Source of the DNA: CAZQFV01 sp964613665
GTDB lineage: Bacteria; Chloroflexota; Chloroflexia; DTKN01
Direction of reading: 5' to 3'
DNA length: 64,000 nucleotides
Assembly (NCBI GenBank): GCA_964613665.1
Contig: CAZTIG010000004.1
Coordinates: 62,001-126,000 of the forward strand
The translations under genes and the position numbers were made by a program. Below, in pieces: positions 33,164 through 41,088 of the stretch (the stretch's first letter is position 1; every line of letters starts with the position of its first letter). The notes beneath the pieces were generated by a model. That model ran no database searches and was not told the DNA's origin. It was given only the letters and a program-made list of their open reading frames with translations.

Positions 33164-33212
33164 TGTTTCGTGCCGGAAGGAGGTGCTGCAGAATCGTCAC
33201 TGGCCAACGGAT

Positions 33213-33293
33213 TCCGTGGATGTTAGGGATTGGAGAGCGCCCCGCAGCGCGGGGGCATCTGCGAGGCGCTCTCCAGTGCCTAACCTCCACGGA
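33213..33293 (+). promoter_or_regulatory. Long stem-loop in the pnp leader (candidate RNase III-type autoregulatory hairpin)
   Basis: A 15-bp outer stem (33213-33227 with 33279-33293, one mismatch) is followed by a three-base internal region and an 11-bp perfect inner stem (33231-33241 with 33265-33275). The apical region also has a small CCGC/GCGG pairing. The whole arm is about 28 pairs long, 174 bases upstream of the pnp ATG, and matches the position of the RNase III-cleaved stem in enterobacterial pnp leaders. Confidence 0.75.
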
Positions 33294-33466
33294 TACAGGG
33301 GCTGAACGCCCGCCTGGCCCGGCCGTATGCCTAGCGGCAGCTCGCCGCGGCGCGCCGGCAGGAAGTACCTCGAGTCCCACCAACGAAAACAGAAGGATCC
33401 ATGTGCAGCTGCCAGCGAAGAGGTCGGCAGGCCGCAGGCTGGCAGCCATCAAGAGAGGCGATTGAA

Positions 33467-35749
33467 ATGACGCAACACAGTGAACACAAGGTAGGAGAAC
33501 GGACCGTGCACCGCTTCGAGCTGACAGTGGGCGGCAAGACCGTGTCGTTCGAGACAGGCCACTTGGCCGAGCAGGCCAACGGGGCCGTGCTGGTGCGCTG
33601 CGGCGAGACCGCCGTGCTGGCCACCGCGGTGGCCTCGCGTGAGCCGCGCGAGGGGATCGATTTCTTTCCCCTGACGGTCGACTTTGAGGAAAAGATGTAC
33701 GCCGCCGGCAAGATCCCCGGCAGCTTCTTCCGCCGCGAGGGCCGGCCGGGCGAGACGGCCATCCTCTCCGCCCGCCTGATCGACCGCCCCCTGCGGCCCC
33801 TCTTTCCCAAGGGCTACCGCAACGACGTGCAGGTCATCATCACCGTCCTGGCCGTGGACCACGAGAACGCGCCCGACGTGCTGGGCATCGCCGGTGCCTC
33901 CGCGGCGCTGATGATCTCCGACATCCCCTTCGCCGGCCCCGTCGGCGCCGTGCGCATGGGTATGCTGGAGGGCAGACCGGTCGTCAATCCGACCATGGAG
34001 CAGGCCGAGAACGAGAGCGCCCTGAACCTGGTCGTCGCCGGAACCGAGGACGCCATCATCATGGCCGAGGGCGAGGCCCGCGAGCTGCCCGAGGACGCGA
34101 TCCTCGAGGCACTGCGCCAGGCCCACCTGGCCATGCAGCCGCTGCTGGAGGTGCAGCGCGAGATGGCTGCCCTCCTGGGCAAGCCCAAGCAGCAGTTCGC
34201 GGCCAGCGAGATCCCGGCCGAGCGCATCGAGCAGGTGCGCGCCTGGCTCGGCCCGCGCCTGGGCGAGGCCCTGCAGCACAGGGTCAAGCAGGAGCGCGAA
34301 GAGGCCACCAATCTGCTGCGCCAGGAGACGGTGGCGGCGTTCGGCACCGGCCAGACGGAGCAGGAGGTGCTCGACAACGCCAGGGAGGTCGGGGCCATCT
34401 TCGACCAGCTCTTCAAGGAGACGATGCGCCAGACCATCCTCGCCCAGAACCTGCGGCCCGACGGCCGCGGGCCGCGCGAGGTCCGCCCCCTGACCATCGA
34501 GGTGGGCCTGCTGCCGCGGGTGCACGGATCGGCCCTCTTCACCCGCGGCCAGACCCAGGTGCTCACGGTGACCACGCTGGGCGCGCCGGGCGACGCGCAG
34601 ACCATCGACGACCTGGGCATCGTCCCCGACAAGCGCTACATCCACCACTATAACTTCCCGCCCTACTCCACCGGCGAGGCCCGCCCGCTGCGCGGCCCGC
34701 ACCGCCGGGACATCGGCCACGGCGCCCTGGCCGAGCGCGCCCTTGCGGCCGTGCTCCCCAGCGAGGACGAGTTTCCCTACACGCTGCGCCTGGTGTCGGA
34801 GGTCCTGTCCAGCAACGGGTCCTCCTCCATGGCCTCGGTCTGCGGCAGTTCGCTCTCGCTGATGGATGCCGGCGTTCCCATCAAGGCCCAGGTGGCCGGC
34901 GTGGCCATGGGCCTGATCAGCGACCCCAACGGACGGTACGCCATCCTGACCGACATCCAGGGCGTGGAGGACTTTCTCGGCGACATGGACCTGAAGATCG
35001 CCGGGACCGGGCGGGGCATCACGGCCTTGCAGATGGACCAGAAGGTCCACGGGCTGCCCTACGAGGTGCTGTCCCAGGCCCTGGCCCAGGCCCGCGAGGG
35101 CCGCCTGCACATCCTGCAAGCCATGAACGCGGTGATCGATCGGCCGCGGCCGGACCTGTCGCCCTACGCGCCACGCATCATCAAGCTGCACATCGATCCG
35201 GAAAAGATCGGCGCGGTCATCGGTCCCGGCGGCAAGATGATCCGCTCGATCATCGAGGCCTCGGGGGCGGAGATCGACGTCGAGGACGACGGCTCCGTCT
35301 ATGTCACCACGGCCAACGCCGATGGCGCGCGCATTGCCGTGCAGATGATCGAGCAGCTCACGCGCGAGCCCAAGGTGGGCGACGTCTACCTGGGCAAGGT
35401 CGTGCGCCTGATGCCGTACGGGGCCTTTGTCAACATCCTGCCGAACCGCGACGGCATGGTGCACATCTCCGAGCTGGACGAGAGCCGCGTGGACAGCGTC
35501 GAGGACGTGGTCAAGATCGGCGACGAGATCAACGTGATGATCACCCAGGTCGACCCCGAGGGCAAGATCTCGCTCTCCCGCCGGGCGGTGCTGACCGGCA
35601 AGCTGCCGGCCGTGGCCGCAGCGCGCAAGCGCGGGCCCTCCGACCGTGCCGGCCGCGGCGAGCGGGGTGGCCGCGACCGCGATCGCGGACGGGGGTTCGA
35701 CCGCGAGCGGGACCGCCGGCGGCCCCCACGCCGGCCGACGGAGCGATAG
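33467..35749 (+). CDS. pnp: Polyribonucleotide nucleotidyltransferase (PNPase)
   Basis: 3'-5' phosphorolytic exoribonuclease, 760 aa. Two RNase PH domains: FFRREGRPGETAIL in the first; LFTRGQTQVLTV, HYNFPPYSTGE and GPHRRDIGHGALAERAL in the second (catalytic side). A KH domain has IGAVIGPGGKMIRSIIEASG; an S1 domain has GDVYLGKVVRLMPYGAFVNI and GMVHISELD. A 45-residue Arg/Gly/Asp-rich tail (GRGERGGRDRDRGRGF) follows, probably an RNA-binding disordered region. The start ATG 33467 is preferred over upstream in-frame codons because family alignment begins at HRFELTVGG. Confidence 0.96.
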   Translation: MTQHSEHKVGERTVHRFELTVGGKTVSFETGHLAEQANGAVLVRCGETAVLATAVASREPREGIDFFPLTVDFEEKMYAAGKIPGSFFRREGRPGETAILSARLIDRPLRPLFPKGYRNDVQVIITVLAVDHENAPDVLGIAGASAALMISDIPFAGPVGAVRMGMLEGRPVVNPTMEQAENESALNLVVAGTEDAIIMAEGEARELPEDAILEALRQAHLAMQPLLEVQREMAALLGKPKQQFAASEIPAERIEQVRAWLGPRLGEALQHRVKQEREEATNLLRQETVAAFGTGQTEQEVLDNAREVGAIFDQLFKETMRQTILAQNLRPDGRGPREVRPLTIEVGLLPRVHGSALFTRGQTQVLTVTTLGAPGDAQTIDDLGIVPDKRYIHHYNFPPYSTGEARPLRGPHRRDIGHGALAERALAAVLPSEDEFPYTLRLVSEVLSSNGSSSMASVCGSSLSLMDAGVPIKAQVAGVAMGLISDPNGRYAILTDIQGVEDFLGDMDLKIAGTGRGITALQMDQKVHGLPYEVLSQALAQAREGRLHILQAMNAVIDRPRPDLSPYAPRIIKLHIDPEKIGAVIGPGGKMIRSIIEASGAEIDVEDDGSVYVTTANADGARIAVQMIEQLTREPKVGDVYLGKVVRLMPYGAFVNILPNRDGMVHISELDESRVDSVEDVVKIGDEINVMITQVDPEGKISLSRRAVLTGKLPAVAAARKRGPSDRAGRGERGGRDRDRGRGFDRERDRRRPPRRPTER

Positions 35750-35764
35750 CCCCGGAACAGGGCC

Positions 35765-36901
35765 ATGCGCATCGGCATCAGCGCCCACTTCTGGCCCCGC
35801 CTCACCGCCGGCAGCGGGCAGTACCTGCGCCACCTGGTGCGGGAACTGGCCCGCGTGGGGACGGAGCACAGCTTCGTCCTGATCGGTGAGCGCGGGGCCT
35901 TTGCCGATGGCCCGCCGCCGGTGCCGGCGGTCGAGCTGGCCCCGGCGCCGCTGCCGGCCGGCCGGCCGGCCCGGCTCTGGTTCGAGCAGATGGCGGTGCC
36001 CCGCGCCGCCCGCGCGCTGCGCCTGGACCTGCTGCACGTGCCCTACCTGGCCCCGCCCCTCTTCTCGCCGGTGCCGACGGTCGTCACCGTGCACGACCTC
36101 ATCCCCTACCTCCTCCCGGCCTACCGCGGCTCCTGGCGCAAGCGCGCCTACACCTGGCTGGACCTGCAGGCCGCGCGGCGCGCCCGCCTGCTGATCGCCG
36201 TGTCCGAGCACACCCGGCAGGACACCGTGCGCTGCCTAGGGTTCCCGGCCGAGCGCATCCGCGTCACCTACGAGGCCGCCGCGCCAGGGCTGCGGCCGGC
36301 CGGGCCGGCCGCGGTGGCGGCCGTGCGCGCGCGCTACGGCCTCCCGCCGCGGCTGGTGCTCTACCTGGGGGACACGGACCGCCGCAAGGGGCTGCCGCTT
36401 CTCTTGGAAACCGTCGCTCGCTGGCGCGCGAGACACCCCAGCGAACCACTCGGCCTGGCCATCGCCGGCCCGCTGCACCAGCCCGGCGGCGCGGTGTTCC
36501 TCGACCTGCCGGCCATGGCCCGGTCCCTCGGGCTGGAGGACGTAGTGCGCTTCCTCGGCCCCGTGCCCGAGGAGGACAAGCCCGCCCTCTACAGCGCCGC
36601 AGCGGTCTTTGCCTTCCTCAGCGAGTACGAGGGCTTTGGCCTGCCGCCGCTCGAGGCCATGGCCTGCGGCGCTGCCGTCCTCTGCGCCGACAACTCGTCG
36701 CTGCCCGAGGTGGTGGGAGAGGCCGGCGTGCTGGTGAACCGTGACGACGAGGCCGCCGTGCTGGCGGCCCTGGAACGGCTGCTCGCCGATGAGGAGTGGC
36801 GGACGGAGCTCGGCCGGCGGGGGCGCGAGCGGGCCGCGACTTTCTCCTGGGAGCGCACGGCGCGGGAGACGCTGCGGGCGTACGAGGCGGCAGCGCAGTA
36901 G
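35765..36901 (+). CDS. Glycosyltransferase family 4
   Basis: A 378-aa GT-B glycosyltransferase of the mannosyltransferase-like kind. The N-terminus MRIGISAHFWPRLTAGSGQY and the acceptor side loop HVPYLAPPLFSP are typical. The donor-binding region has LYLGDTDRRKGLPLLL and the signature FAFLSEYEGFGLPPLEAMACG, which holds the catalytic Glu pair EGFGLPPLE. It lies 15 bases after pnp in the same direction, but it is unrelated in function. It could serve a surface glycan or glycolipid; the acceptor is unknown. The gene ends 12 bases from the convergent radical SAM gene. Confidence 0.88.
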   Translation: MRIGISAHFWPRLTAGSGQYLRHLVRELARVGTEHSFVLIGERGAFADGPPPVPAVELAPAPLPAGRPARLWFEQMAVPRAARALRLDLLHVPYLAPPLFSPVPTVVTVHDLIPYLLPAYRGSWRKRAYTWLDLQAARRARLLIAVSEHTRQDTVRCLGFPAERIRVTYEAAAPGLRPAGPAAVAAVRARYGLPPRLVLYLGDTDRRKGLPLLLETVARWRARHPSEPLGLAIAGPLHQPGGAVFLDLPAMARSLGLEDVVRFLGPVPEEDKPALYSAAAVFAFLSEYEGFGLPPLEAMACGAAVLCADNSSLPEVVGEAGVLVNRDDEAAVLAALERLLADEEWRTELGRRGRERAATFSWERTARETLRAYEAAAQ

Positions 36902-36913
36902 CCTGCCGCGGCG

Positions 36914-37993
36914 TCAGTAGGCACTGCCCAGCAGGTGGCGGTTGCCCACGCGCACGTTCCGCAGTCCGGCCTCCTGCGCGGCCGCGAGGCACTCGGCGGC
37001 GTGCCGGCGCGAGGTCGGCGGCAGGTCGCTCAGGAAAAAGGCCGGCCCGAACCCCAGCAGCGCATAGGGGATGTCCGGGCTCAGGGAGGCGATGTGGCGC
37101 GCCAGCGCCCCTACCTCCTGCGCATCGACATAGCCCGGGACGAGCAGCGTCGCCGCCACCAGCAGCGGCGGGTCCGGCTGCTCGTGGAAGCGCCGCGCCG
37201 CCCGGGCCAGGTTCGCCAGGGTGCGGCGGTTGCTGAAGCCGGTCAGGGCGATGTGCAGCGGCTCGCTCCAGGCCTTCAGGTCGAACTTGACCACGCCTCC
37301 GGTCGCCAGCGAAAGGTCCACCGCCTGGTCCAGCAGCCTCGGGGACATGGTCCCGTTCGTCTCCCAGCAGACACGCACGCCCCGCCCCGCTAGGAGGCGC
37401 GAGGTGGCCAGGGCGTGCGGCATCTGCGGAGTGGGGTCGCCGCCAAAGTAGCAGATGCACTCGGTGTGGGCGCCGGCCGCGGCGGCCAGCTCCGCCGCGC
37501 TCAGTTCGTCCACGTCGGGCGAGAGGTCACGGTACTGCCAGTTCTGGCAGCCCAGGCAATCGAGTGAGCAGGCCCCGTAGAACACGGCCAGGTTGACCTT
37601 GCCGTGGGCCCGGCCGGCCGGGCAGACCCACTCGGCCACGCAGTTGGTGGGAATCGGGTCATCGTACCAGTGCAGGACGCCGTGCTGGGCCGTGCCGCCG
37701 CGGTGGTGGAGCCGCCCCCTGCGGCCCTCGCGCAGGCCGCAGTAGCCCACCTCGCCCTCGCCCATGCGGCAGTCGTGCACGCACAAGCCACAGCGGGCCC
37801 CCCCGGGGCTGCGCGGGGGCTGCGGCGGCAGGCCGAACTCGCGGCGGGCCCGCACGTGGGCCTCCTCGGCCAGGGGCAGGGCCTCCGCCGGCCGGCCGCG
37901 CAGGCAATCGGCGCACACGCCCAGAAAGGCCGCCACGCGCGGATCGCTGCGGCCGCAGAGCCGACAAATAGGGGCAGACTCTTGCCGTGACAT
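36914..37993 (-). CDS. Radical SAM protein (AmrS/PflX-like)
   Basis: A 359-aa protein. The radical SAM cluster is CSLDCLGC (Cys142, 146, 149). A Cys-rich N-terminus (Cys10, 13, 27, 30; 68, 71, 75, 85) resembles the CRLC and CRLCVHxC regions of AmrS/PflX proteins, with GVLHWYDDPI and FYGACSLDCL. The substrate is unknown. It is the last gene of a MoaD-ThiF-HEAT-radical SAM cluster; its ATG 37993 lies directly against a heptamer array that follows the HEAT gene. I cannot tell whether it matures a protein partner or modifies a small molecule. Confidence 0.8.
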   Translation of the reverse strand: MSRQESAPICRLCGRSDPRVAAFLGVCADCLRGRPAEALPLAEEAHVRARREFGLPPQPPRSPGGARCGLCVHDCRMGEGEVGYCGLREGRRGRLHHRGGTAQHGVLHWYDDPIPTNCVAEWVCPAGRAHGKVNLAVFYGACSLDCLGCQNWQYRDLSPDVDELSAAELAAAAGAHTECICYFGGDPTPQMPHALATSRLLAGRGVRVCWETNGTMSPRLLDQAVDLSLATGGVVKFDLKAWSEPLHIALTGFSNRRTLANLARAARRFHEQPDPPLLVAATLLVPGYVDAQEVGALARHIASLSPDIPYALLGFGPAFFLSDLPPTSRRHAAECLAAAQEAGLRNVRVGNRHLLGSAY

Positions 37994-38000
37994 CAACGGG

Positions 38001-38059
38001 CCTCTTGCTTCTTGCTTCTTGCTTCTTGCCTCCTGCCTCTTGCCTCCTGCCTCTTGCCT
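38001..38059 (+). repeat. 7-bp tandem repeat array (CTTCTTG type)
   Basis: Eight heptamers, CCTCTTG, CTTCTTG three times, CCTCCTG, CCTCTTG, CCTCCTG, CCTCTTG, then CCT. Located between the HEAT-repeat gene stop and the radical SAM ATG, so it replaces the ribosome-binding site of the radical SAM gene. It is the only array outside the first 16.3 kb. Confidence 0.95.
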
Positions 38060-39570
38060 CAACCCAGCTCCCCGGCCTGCCGCAAGTTCTCGGCCGCCAC
38101 CAGCAGGCTCTTCTGCAGCAGCAGCAGGGAGAAGATGCTCTGCAACGGCTGGGCGTCGTCCATCTCTTCCGCCGCGGCTGCCGCCACCGCCGCCAGCTCC
38201 GCCTTCCCGGCCCGCTGCAGCCAGCCGGCCATGTCGCGCAGCCGCCGGGCGTACAGCAGGCAGACCTCGGCCGGCAGCTCGGACTGGATCAGAGAGACGG
38301 TGGCCAGCGCCAGCAGGCCCTGCCCCTCGGGACGGGAGAGATCAGCGCCCTGCAGGGTCTGCGCCATCCCGTAGATGGCCTCGCTCTCCACGTACCACGA
38401 GGCCAGGTAGCGGTGCCCCAGTAGCCGCGACACGTCGCTCTGGACCAGGCCCGCGGCCCGCTGCGGCCACCGCGGCGGCTGCTCCTCGGCTACGTCCCAA
38501 CCCCAGATCTGCGGGTGAAAGAAGCGGTACTCCAGCGGGCAGAGGGCCTCGCGCGTTTCGACATAGGCCAGGTACTCGCGCAGGAGACCCTGGGCATAGC
38601 CCCAGGCCGCCTCCAGCAGATAGATGCCCTCCCACGGGTGCGGTGCCGGGTACACGCTGCCCTGCGGTCCAACGGCAGGGATCTCCGGATGCGCGTAGAC
38701 GACCTCGTACGCTCCCCGCACGCCCTGGCTGTCGTCCAGAAAGAGGTGCACGGCGCGATACCCGCCCTCCACCGGAAAGAGAAAGAGCAGCAGGCGGTTG
38801 CCACCCCCGTCCAGCGGGCTGACCAGCGCGCGGGCCCCTGCCGGAAGCGCCGGCCGGGGCGGCTCCGGCACCCCGCTGAGGAGCAGCTTGCGGCGCACGC
38901 GCTCGACCATGGCCCGCCGCGGCAGCGGCACGTTGGGCTCCAGGACGCGCAGCGCGTGCAGCGCGGCCGGCAGCCGCACCGTGCCCAGCGACTCCAGCGC
39001 CCGCTGGGCCACCTCGTCGCGCTCGTCCAGGGCGAAAAAGGCCAGCACGGCCACCGCCTGGTCGCCGGCAGCCTCGCGGAAACGCTCCAGGGCGGCGAGT
39101 ATGTCCGCCAGCGGCTGCGCATGGATGATCGATAGGTAGTCCAGGCGAACCAGGTACTCGTGGGGCGGCGTGTCGCGCAGGAGGGCACGCACGGCCACGT
39201 CGGTGGGGTTCCCCAGGGCGCTGAAGAGGCTCTCGTCCGGCGGCTCTTCCAGGAACTGGTCCAGCAGCACCATGGCCACGATGCGCCGACGGTCGGAGCT
39301 GCGCGGAGCGACGATCGCCCGGCGCAGCGCCGCGGCCGCGCGGCGGCGGTCCTGCATCTGCGCCAGCGTCCGCCCGAGTGCCCGCACCATCCAGGGGTCG
39401 GGTGTGTCGAGGTGATGCAGCACGACCGGCAGGACCGCCGCGCCGTAGCCCTTGAGCGTCAGCAGATAGGGCCGGCTGCCCTCCTCCGTGCGCGCCCGCG
39501 CCAGCGCGCGCAGGGCCGCCTCGATCTCCGGGCGGCTGCGCAGCGTGGTGACGACCTGGCCCCTGGACAT
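38059..39570 (-). CDS. HEAT-repeat protein of unknown function
   Basis: A 503-aa helical repeat protein. Several HEAT-like units can be seen: LPVVLHHLDTPDPWMVRALGRTLAQM (positions ~50-75), RRRAAAALRRAIVAP, and EVAQRALESLGTVRLPAALH. A central non-helical segment, GGGNRLLLFLFPVEGGYRAVH then FLDDSQGVRGAYEV, resembles a beta-rich domain recurrent in Chloroflexi HEAT proteins. The C-terminus is again helical with Leu/Ala-rich repeats. No catalytic motif is visible. It lies 3 bases after the ThiF-like gene, so it is almost certainly translated from the same message. I do not recognise a pathway. Confidence 0.75.
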   Translation of the reverse strand: MSRGQVVTTLRSRPEIEAALRALARARTEEGSRPYLLTLKGYGAAVLPVVLHHLDTPDPWMVRALGRTLAQMQDRRRAAAALRRAIVAPRSSDRRRIVAMVLLDQFLEEPPDESLFSALGNPTDVAVRALLRDTPPHEYLVRLDYLSIIHAQPLADILAALERFREAAGDQAVAVLAFFALDERDEVAQRALESLGTVRLPAALHALRVLEPNVPLPRRAMVERVRRKLLLSGVPEPPRPALPAGARALVSPLDGGGNRLLLFLFPVEGGYRAVHLFLDDSQGVRGAYEVVYAHPEIPAVGPQGSVYPAPHPWEGIYLLEAAWGYAQGLLREYLAYVETREALCPLEYRFFHPQIWGWDVAEEQPPRWPQRAAGLVQSDVSRLLGHRYLASWYVESEAIYGMAQTLQGADLSRPEGQGLLALATVSLIQSELPAEVCLLYARRLRDMAGWLQRAGKAELAAVAAAAAEEMDDAQPLQSIFSLLLLQKSLLVAAENLRQAGELG

Positions 39571-39573
39571 GGC

Positions 39574-40455
39574 CTACGCCTCGCCGGCCCGGAGCGGAAA
39601 CCGTTCCACCGTCCCCGACTCCAGGTCCAGGTAGAGCAGCAGGCCGCGCAGCAGCTCGCCGCGGCCCGTGAGCAGCTTGAGCACCTCTGCCACCTGGCAG
39701 GCTGCGACCAGCAGCGGGGTGGGAGGCGGGGTGCCCAGCACGAACTCGGCGCCGTGGTCGGCCACCGGCCCCCTGCCGTAGAGCACATCCAGGGTGCGGT
39801 CGCCCGGCAGGATGGTCGTGACCTGGCCGATGAGGCCGGCGATGGCCCCGTGCACCAGCGGGATGCCCCGCCGGCCGGCCGCCTCCTGCAGCACCAGCCG
39901 GTCCCCAGGCGTGTCCAGCGCATCCACCACCACCGCGGCCTCGTCCAGGAAGCGCGGCAGGTTCTCGGCTGTGGCCACGACGGCGTGGGCCTGCACCTCC
40001 ACGGCCGGGTTGATCGCCGCGACGCGCTCGCCGGCCAGCTCGACCTTGAGCCGACCCAGGCCGGCCACACTGCTCAGAAGCTGGCGGTTCAGGTTGTGCG
40101 GCGCGAAGCGGTCGCCATCGACCACGACCAGCCGGCCGACGCCGCTGCGGGCCAGCCCCTCGATGACCGCGCCGCCCAGCCCGCCGCAGCCGATCACCGC
40201 CACGCAGCTCTCCAGAAGCCGCCGCTGCCCATCCCAGCCCAGCGTGCCCAGGTTGCGCAGGTAGCGCTCCGGCAGCAGCCGCTCCTGCAGGGCCAGCAGC
40301 TCCACCTGCCGCAGCGCCAGGCCCGCCCGCCGCGCCGCCTCCGCCAGGTCGGCCGGCGACAACGTCGCCACCGGCTCGCCGCCCGGCCCGGGAAGGAGCT
40401 GGACACGCTGGCGCAGCCGGGCCAGGATACGTTCTGCCGCACCGCTATTGACCAT
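39574..40455 (-). CDS. ThiF/MoeB/HesA-family adenylyltransferase (E1-like)
   Basis: A 293-aa E1-like enzyme that should adenylate the C-terminal GG of a ubiquitin-like carrier. The ThiF core is RYLRNLGTLGWDGQRRLL, VAVIGCGGLGGAVIEGLARSG (nucleotide-binding, residues ~85-105), VVVDGDRFAPHNLNRQLL (Asp and Arg motifs) and VDALDTPGDR. The CxxC zinc-binding cysteine pairs and the conserved catalytic Cys of MoeB are absent, so it may not form a thioester. A helical N-terminus of about 70 residues is unusual. The MoaD-like gene lies 9 bases upstream and the HEAT gene 3 bases downstream. Confidence 0.85.
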   Translation of the reverse strand: MVNSGAAERILARLRQRVQLLPGPGGEPVATLSPADLAEAARRAGLALRQVELLALQERLLPERYLRNLGTLGWDGQRRLLESCVAVIGCGGLGGAVIEGLARSGVGRLVVVDGDRFAPHNLNRQLLSSVAGLGRLKVELAGERVAAINPAVEVQAHAVVATAENLPRFLDEAAVVVDALDTPGDRLVLQEAAGRRGIPLVHGAIAGLIGQVTTILPGDRTLDVLYGRGPVADHGAEFVLGTPPPTPLLVAACQVAEVLKLLTGRGELLRGLLLYLDLESGTVERFPLRAGEA

Positions 40456-40464
40456 GCTTCACCC

Positions 40465-40707
40465 CTATCCTCCCGCGATGGCCGGAAAGAGGTCCACGCG
40501 GTCGCCATCCTCCAGCTCTTGCTCCGCCGCGCGCACCCTGCGGTTGACAAAGGCAGTGCGCACCTCGGCGGCGGGGATGCCCAGGCCGGAGAGGAGGTCC
40601 AGTACGCTGCTGCCGGCCGGCAGCAGGACCTGCTCGCCTCCCTCGAGCGGGGCCTGGGGACGGTAGCGGCGCAGGCTGGCATAGAGACGGACAGTCACCT
40701 CGATCAT
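40465..40707 (-). CDS. MoaD/ThiS-like sulfur-carrier protein
   Basis: An 80-aa ubiquitin-like protein with beta-grasp character (MIEVTVRLYASLRRYRPQA, VLLPAGSSVLDLLSGLGIP, VFVNRR-like strand, LEDGDRVDLFPAIAGG). It ends in Gly-Gly, the adenylation site. Start ATG 40707 has GGGAGG 6 bases upstream; an in-frame TTG six bases earlier is possible. Its partner ThiF-like gene follows after 9 bases. It could carry sulfur for cofactor synthesis or act as a protein tag; no molybdopterin or thiazole genes are adjacent. Confidence 0.85.
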   Translation of the reverse strand: MIEVTVRLYASLRRYRPQAPLEGGEQVLLPAGSSVLDLLSGLGIPAAEVRTAFVNRRVRAAEQELEDGDRVDLFPAIAGG

Positions 40708-40724
40708 CGGCAACCTCCCCGGGA

Positions 40725-40753
40725 ATTATACAACGCGCCGCGGCACAGGGCAA
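40725..40753 (-). promoter_or_regulatory. Promoter of the MoaD-ThiF-HEAT-radical SAM operon
   Basis: Minus strand TTGCCC (40748-40753), 17-base spacer, perfect TATAAT (40725-40730). Its -35 box overlaps the left flanking sequence of MITE copy B. Confidence 0.8.
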
Positions 40754-40756
40754 ATC

Positions 40757-40921
40757 CACAGCCATGGCAAAGTCGCCGGCCTCGACCGGCAAGTGCCCGG
40801 CTCCGACAACAGCACGACGCCGCCCATTCAGGGGCGCAGCAGTGGTACGGCTGTGCCGCACTGTACGCCGGCCGGGCACTTGCCATCCGCTGTGCACTGC
40901 CGCGACCTTGCTATCGCCGTG
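40757..40921. mobile_element. MITE-like palindromic element, copy B
   Basis: About 165 bp, similar over its full length to the element at 19420-19584 in the same orientation. Terminal inverted repeats are imperfect (CACAGCCATGGCAAAGTC on the left, GACCTTGCTATCGCCGTG on the right). The inner GCAAGTGCCCGG (40789-40800) and CCGGGCACTTGC (40872-40883) match copy A exactly. Flanks carry GGGCAAATC (40748-40756) and GGGCAATC (40922-40929), a possibly decayed target duplication. Confidence 0.75.
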
Positions 40922-41004
40922 GGGCAATCGGCCGGCCCAGCATGGCGCGGACTGCGGCCAGGTGCGGCAGAATGCCGGCCGGCAGGGACAGTACCAATAG
41001 CCTA

Positions 41005-41032
41005 TTGCATCCTGCACAGGTTGTGGTAAAAT
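41005..41032 (+). promoter_or_regulatory. Promoter of the DUF11 surface protein gene
   Basis: TTGCAT (41005-41010), 16-base spacer, TAAAAT (41027-41032), 57 bases before the ATG. Confidence 0.7.
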
Positions 41033-41088
41033 GTCGCCATGCAGGCAGCCGCATCTCTCCGTTGCCCGGACTAGCAAAGGAGGCACCC

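Noticed and set aside
33449..36211. 920-codon minus-strand open frame opposite pnp
   Set aside because: pnp has all catalytic motifs on the plus strand; the antisense frame is a stop-poor artefact.
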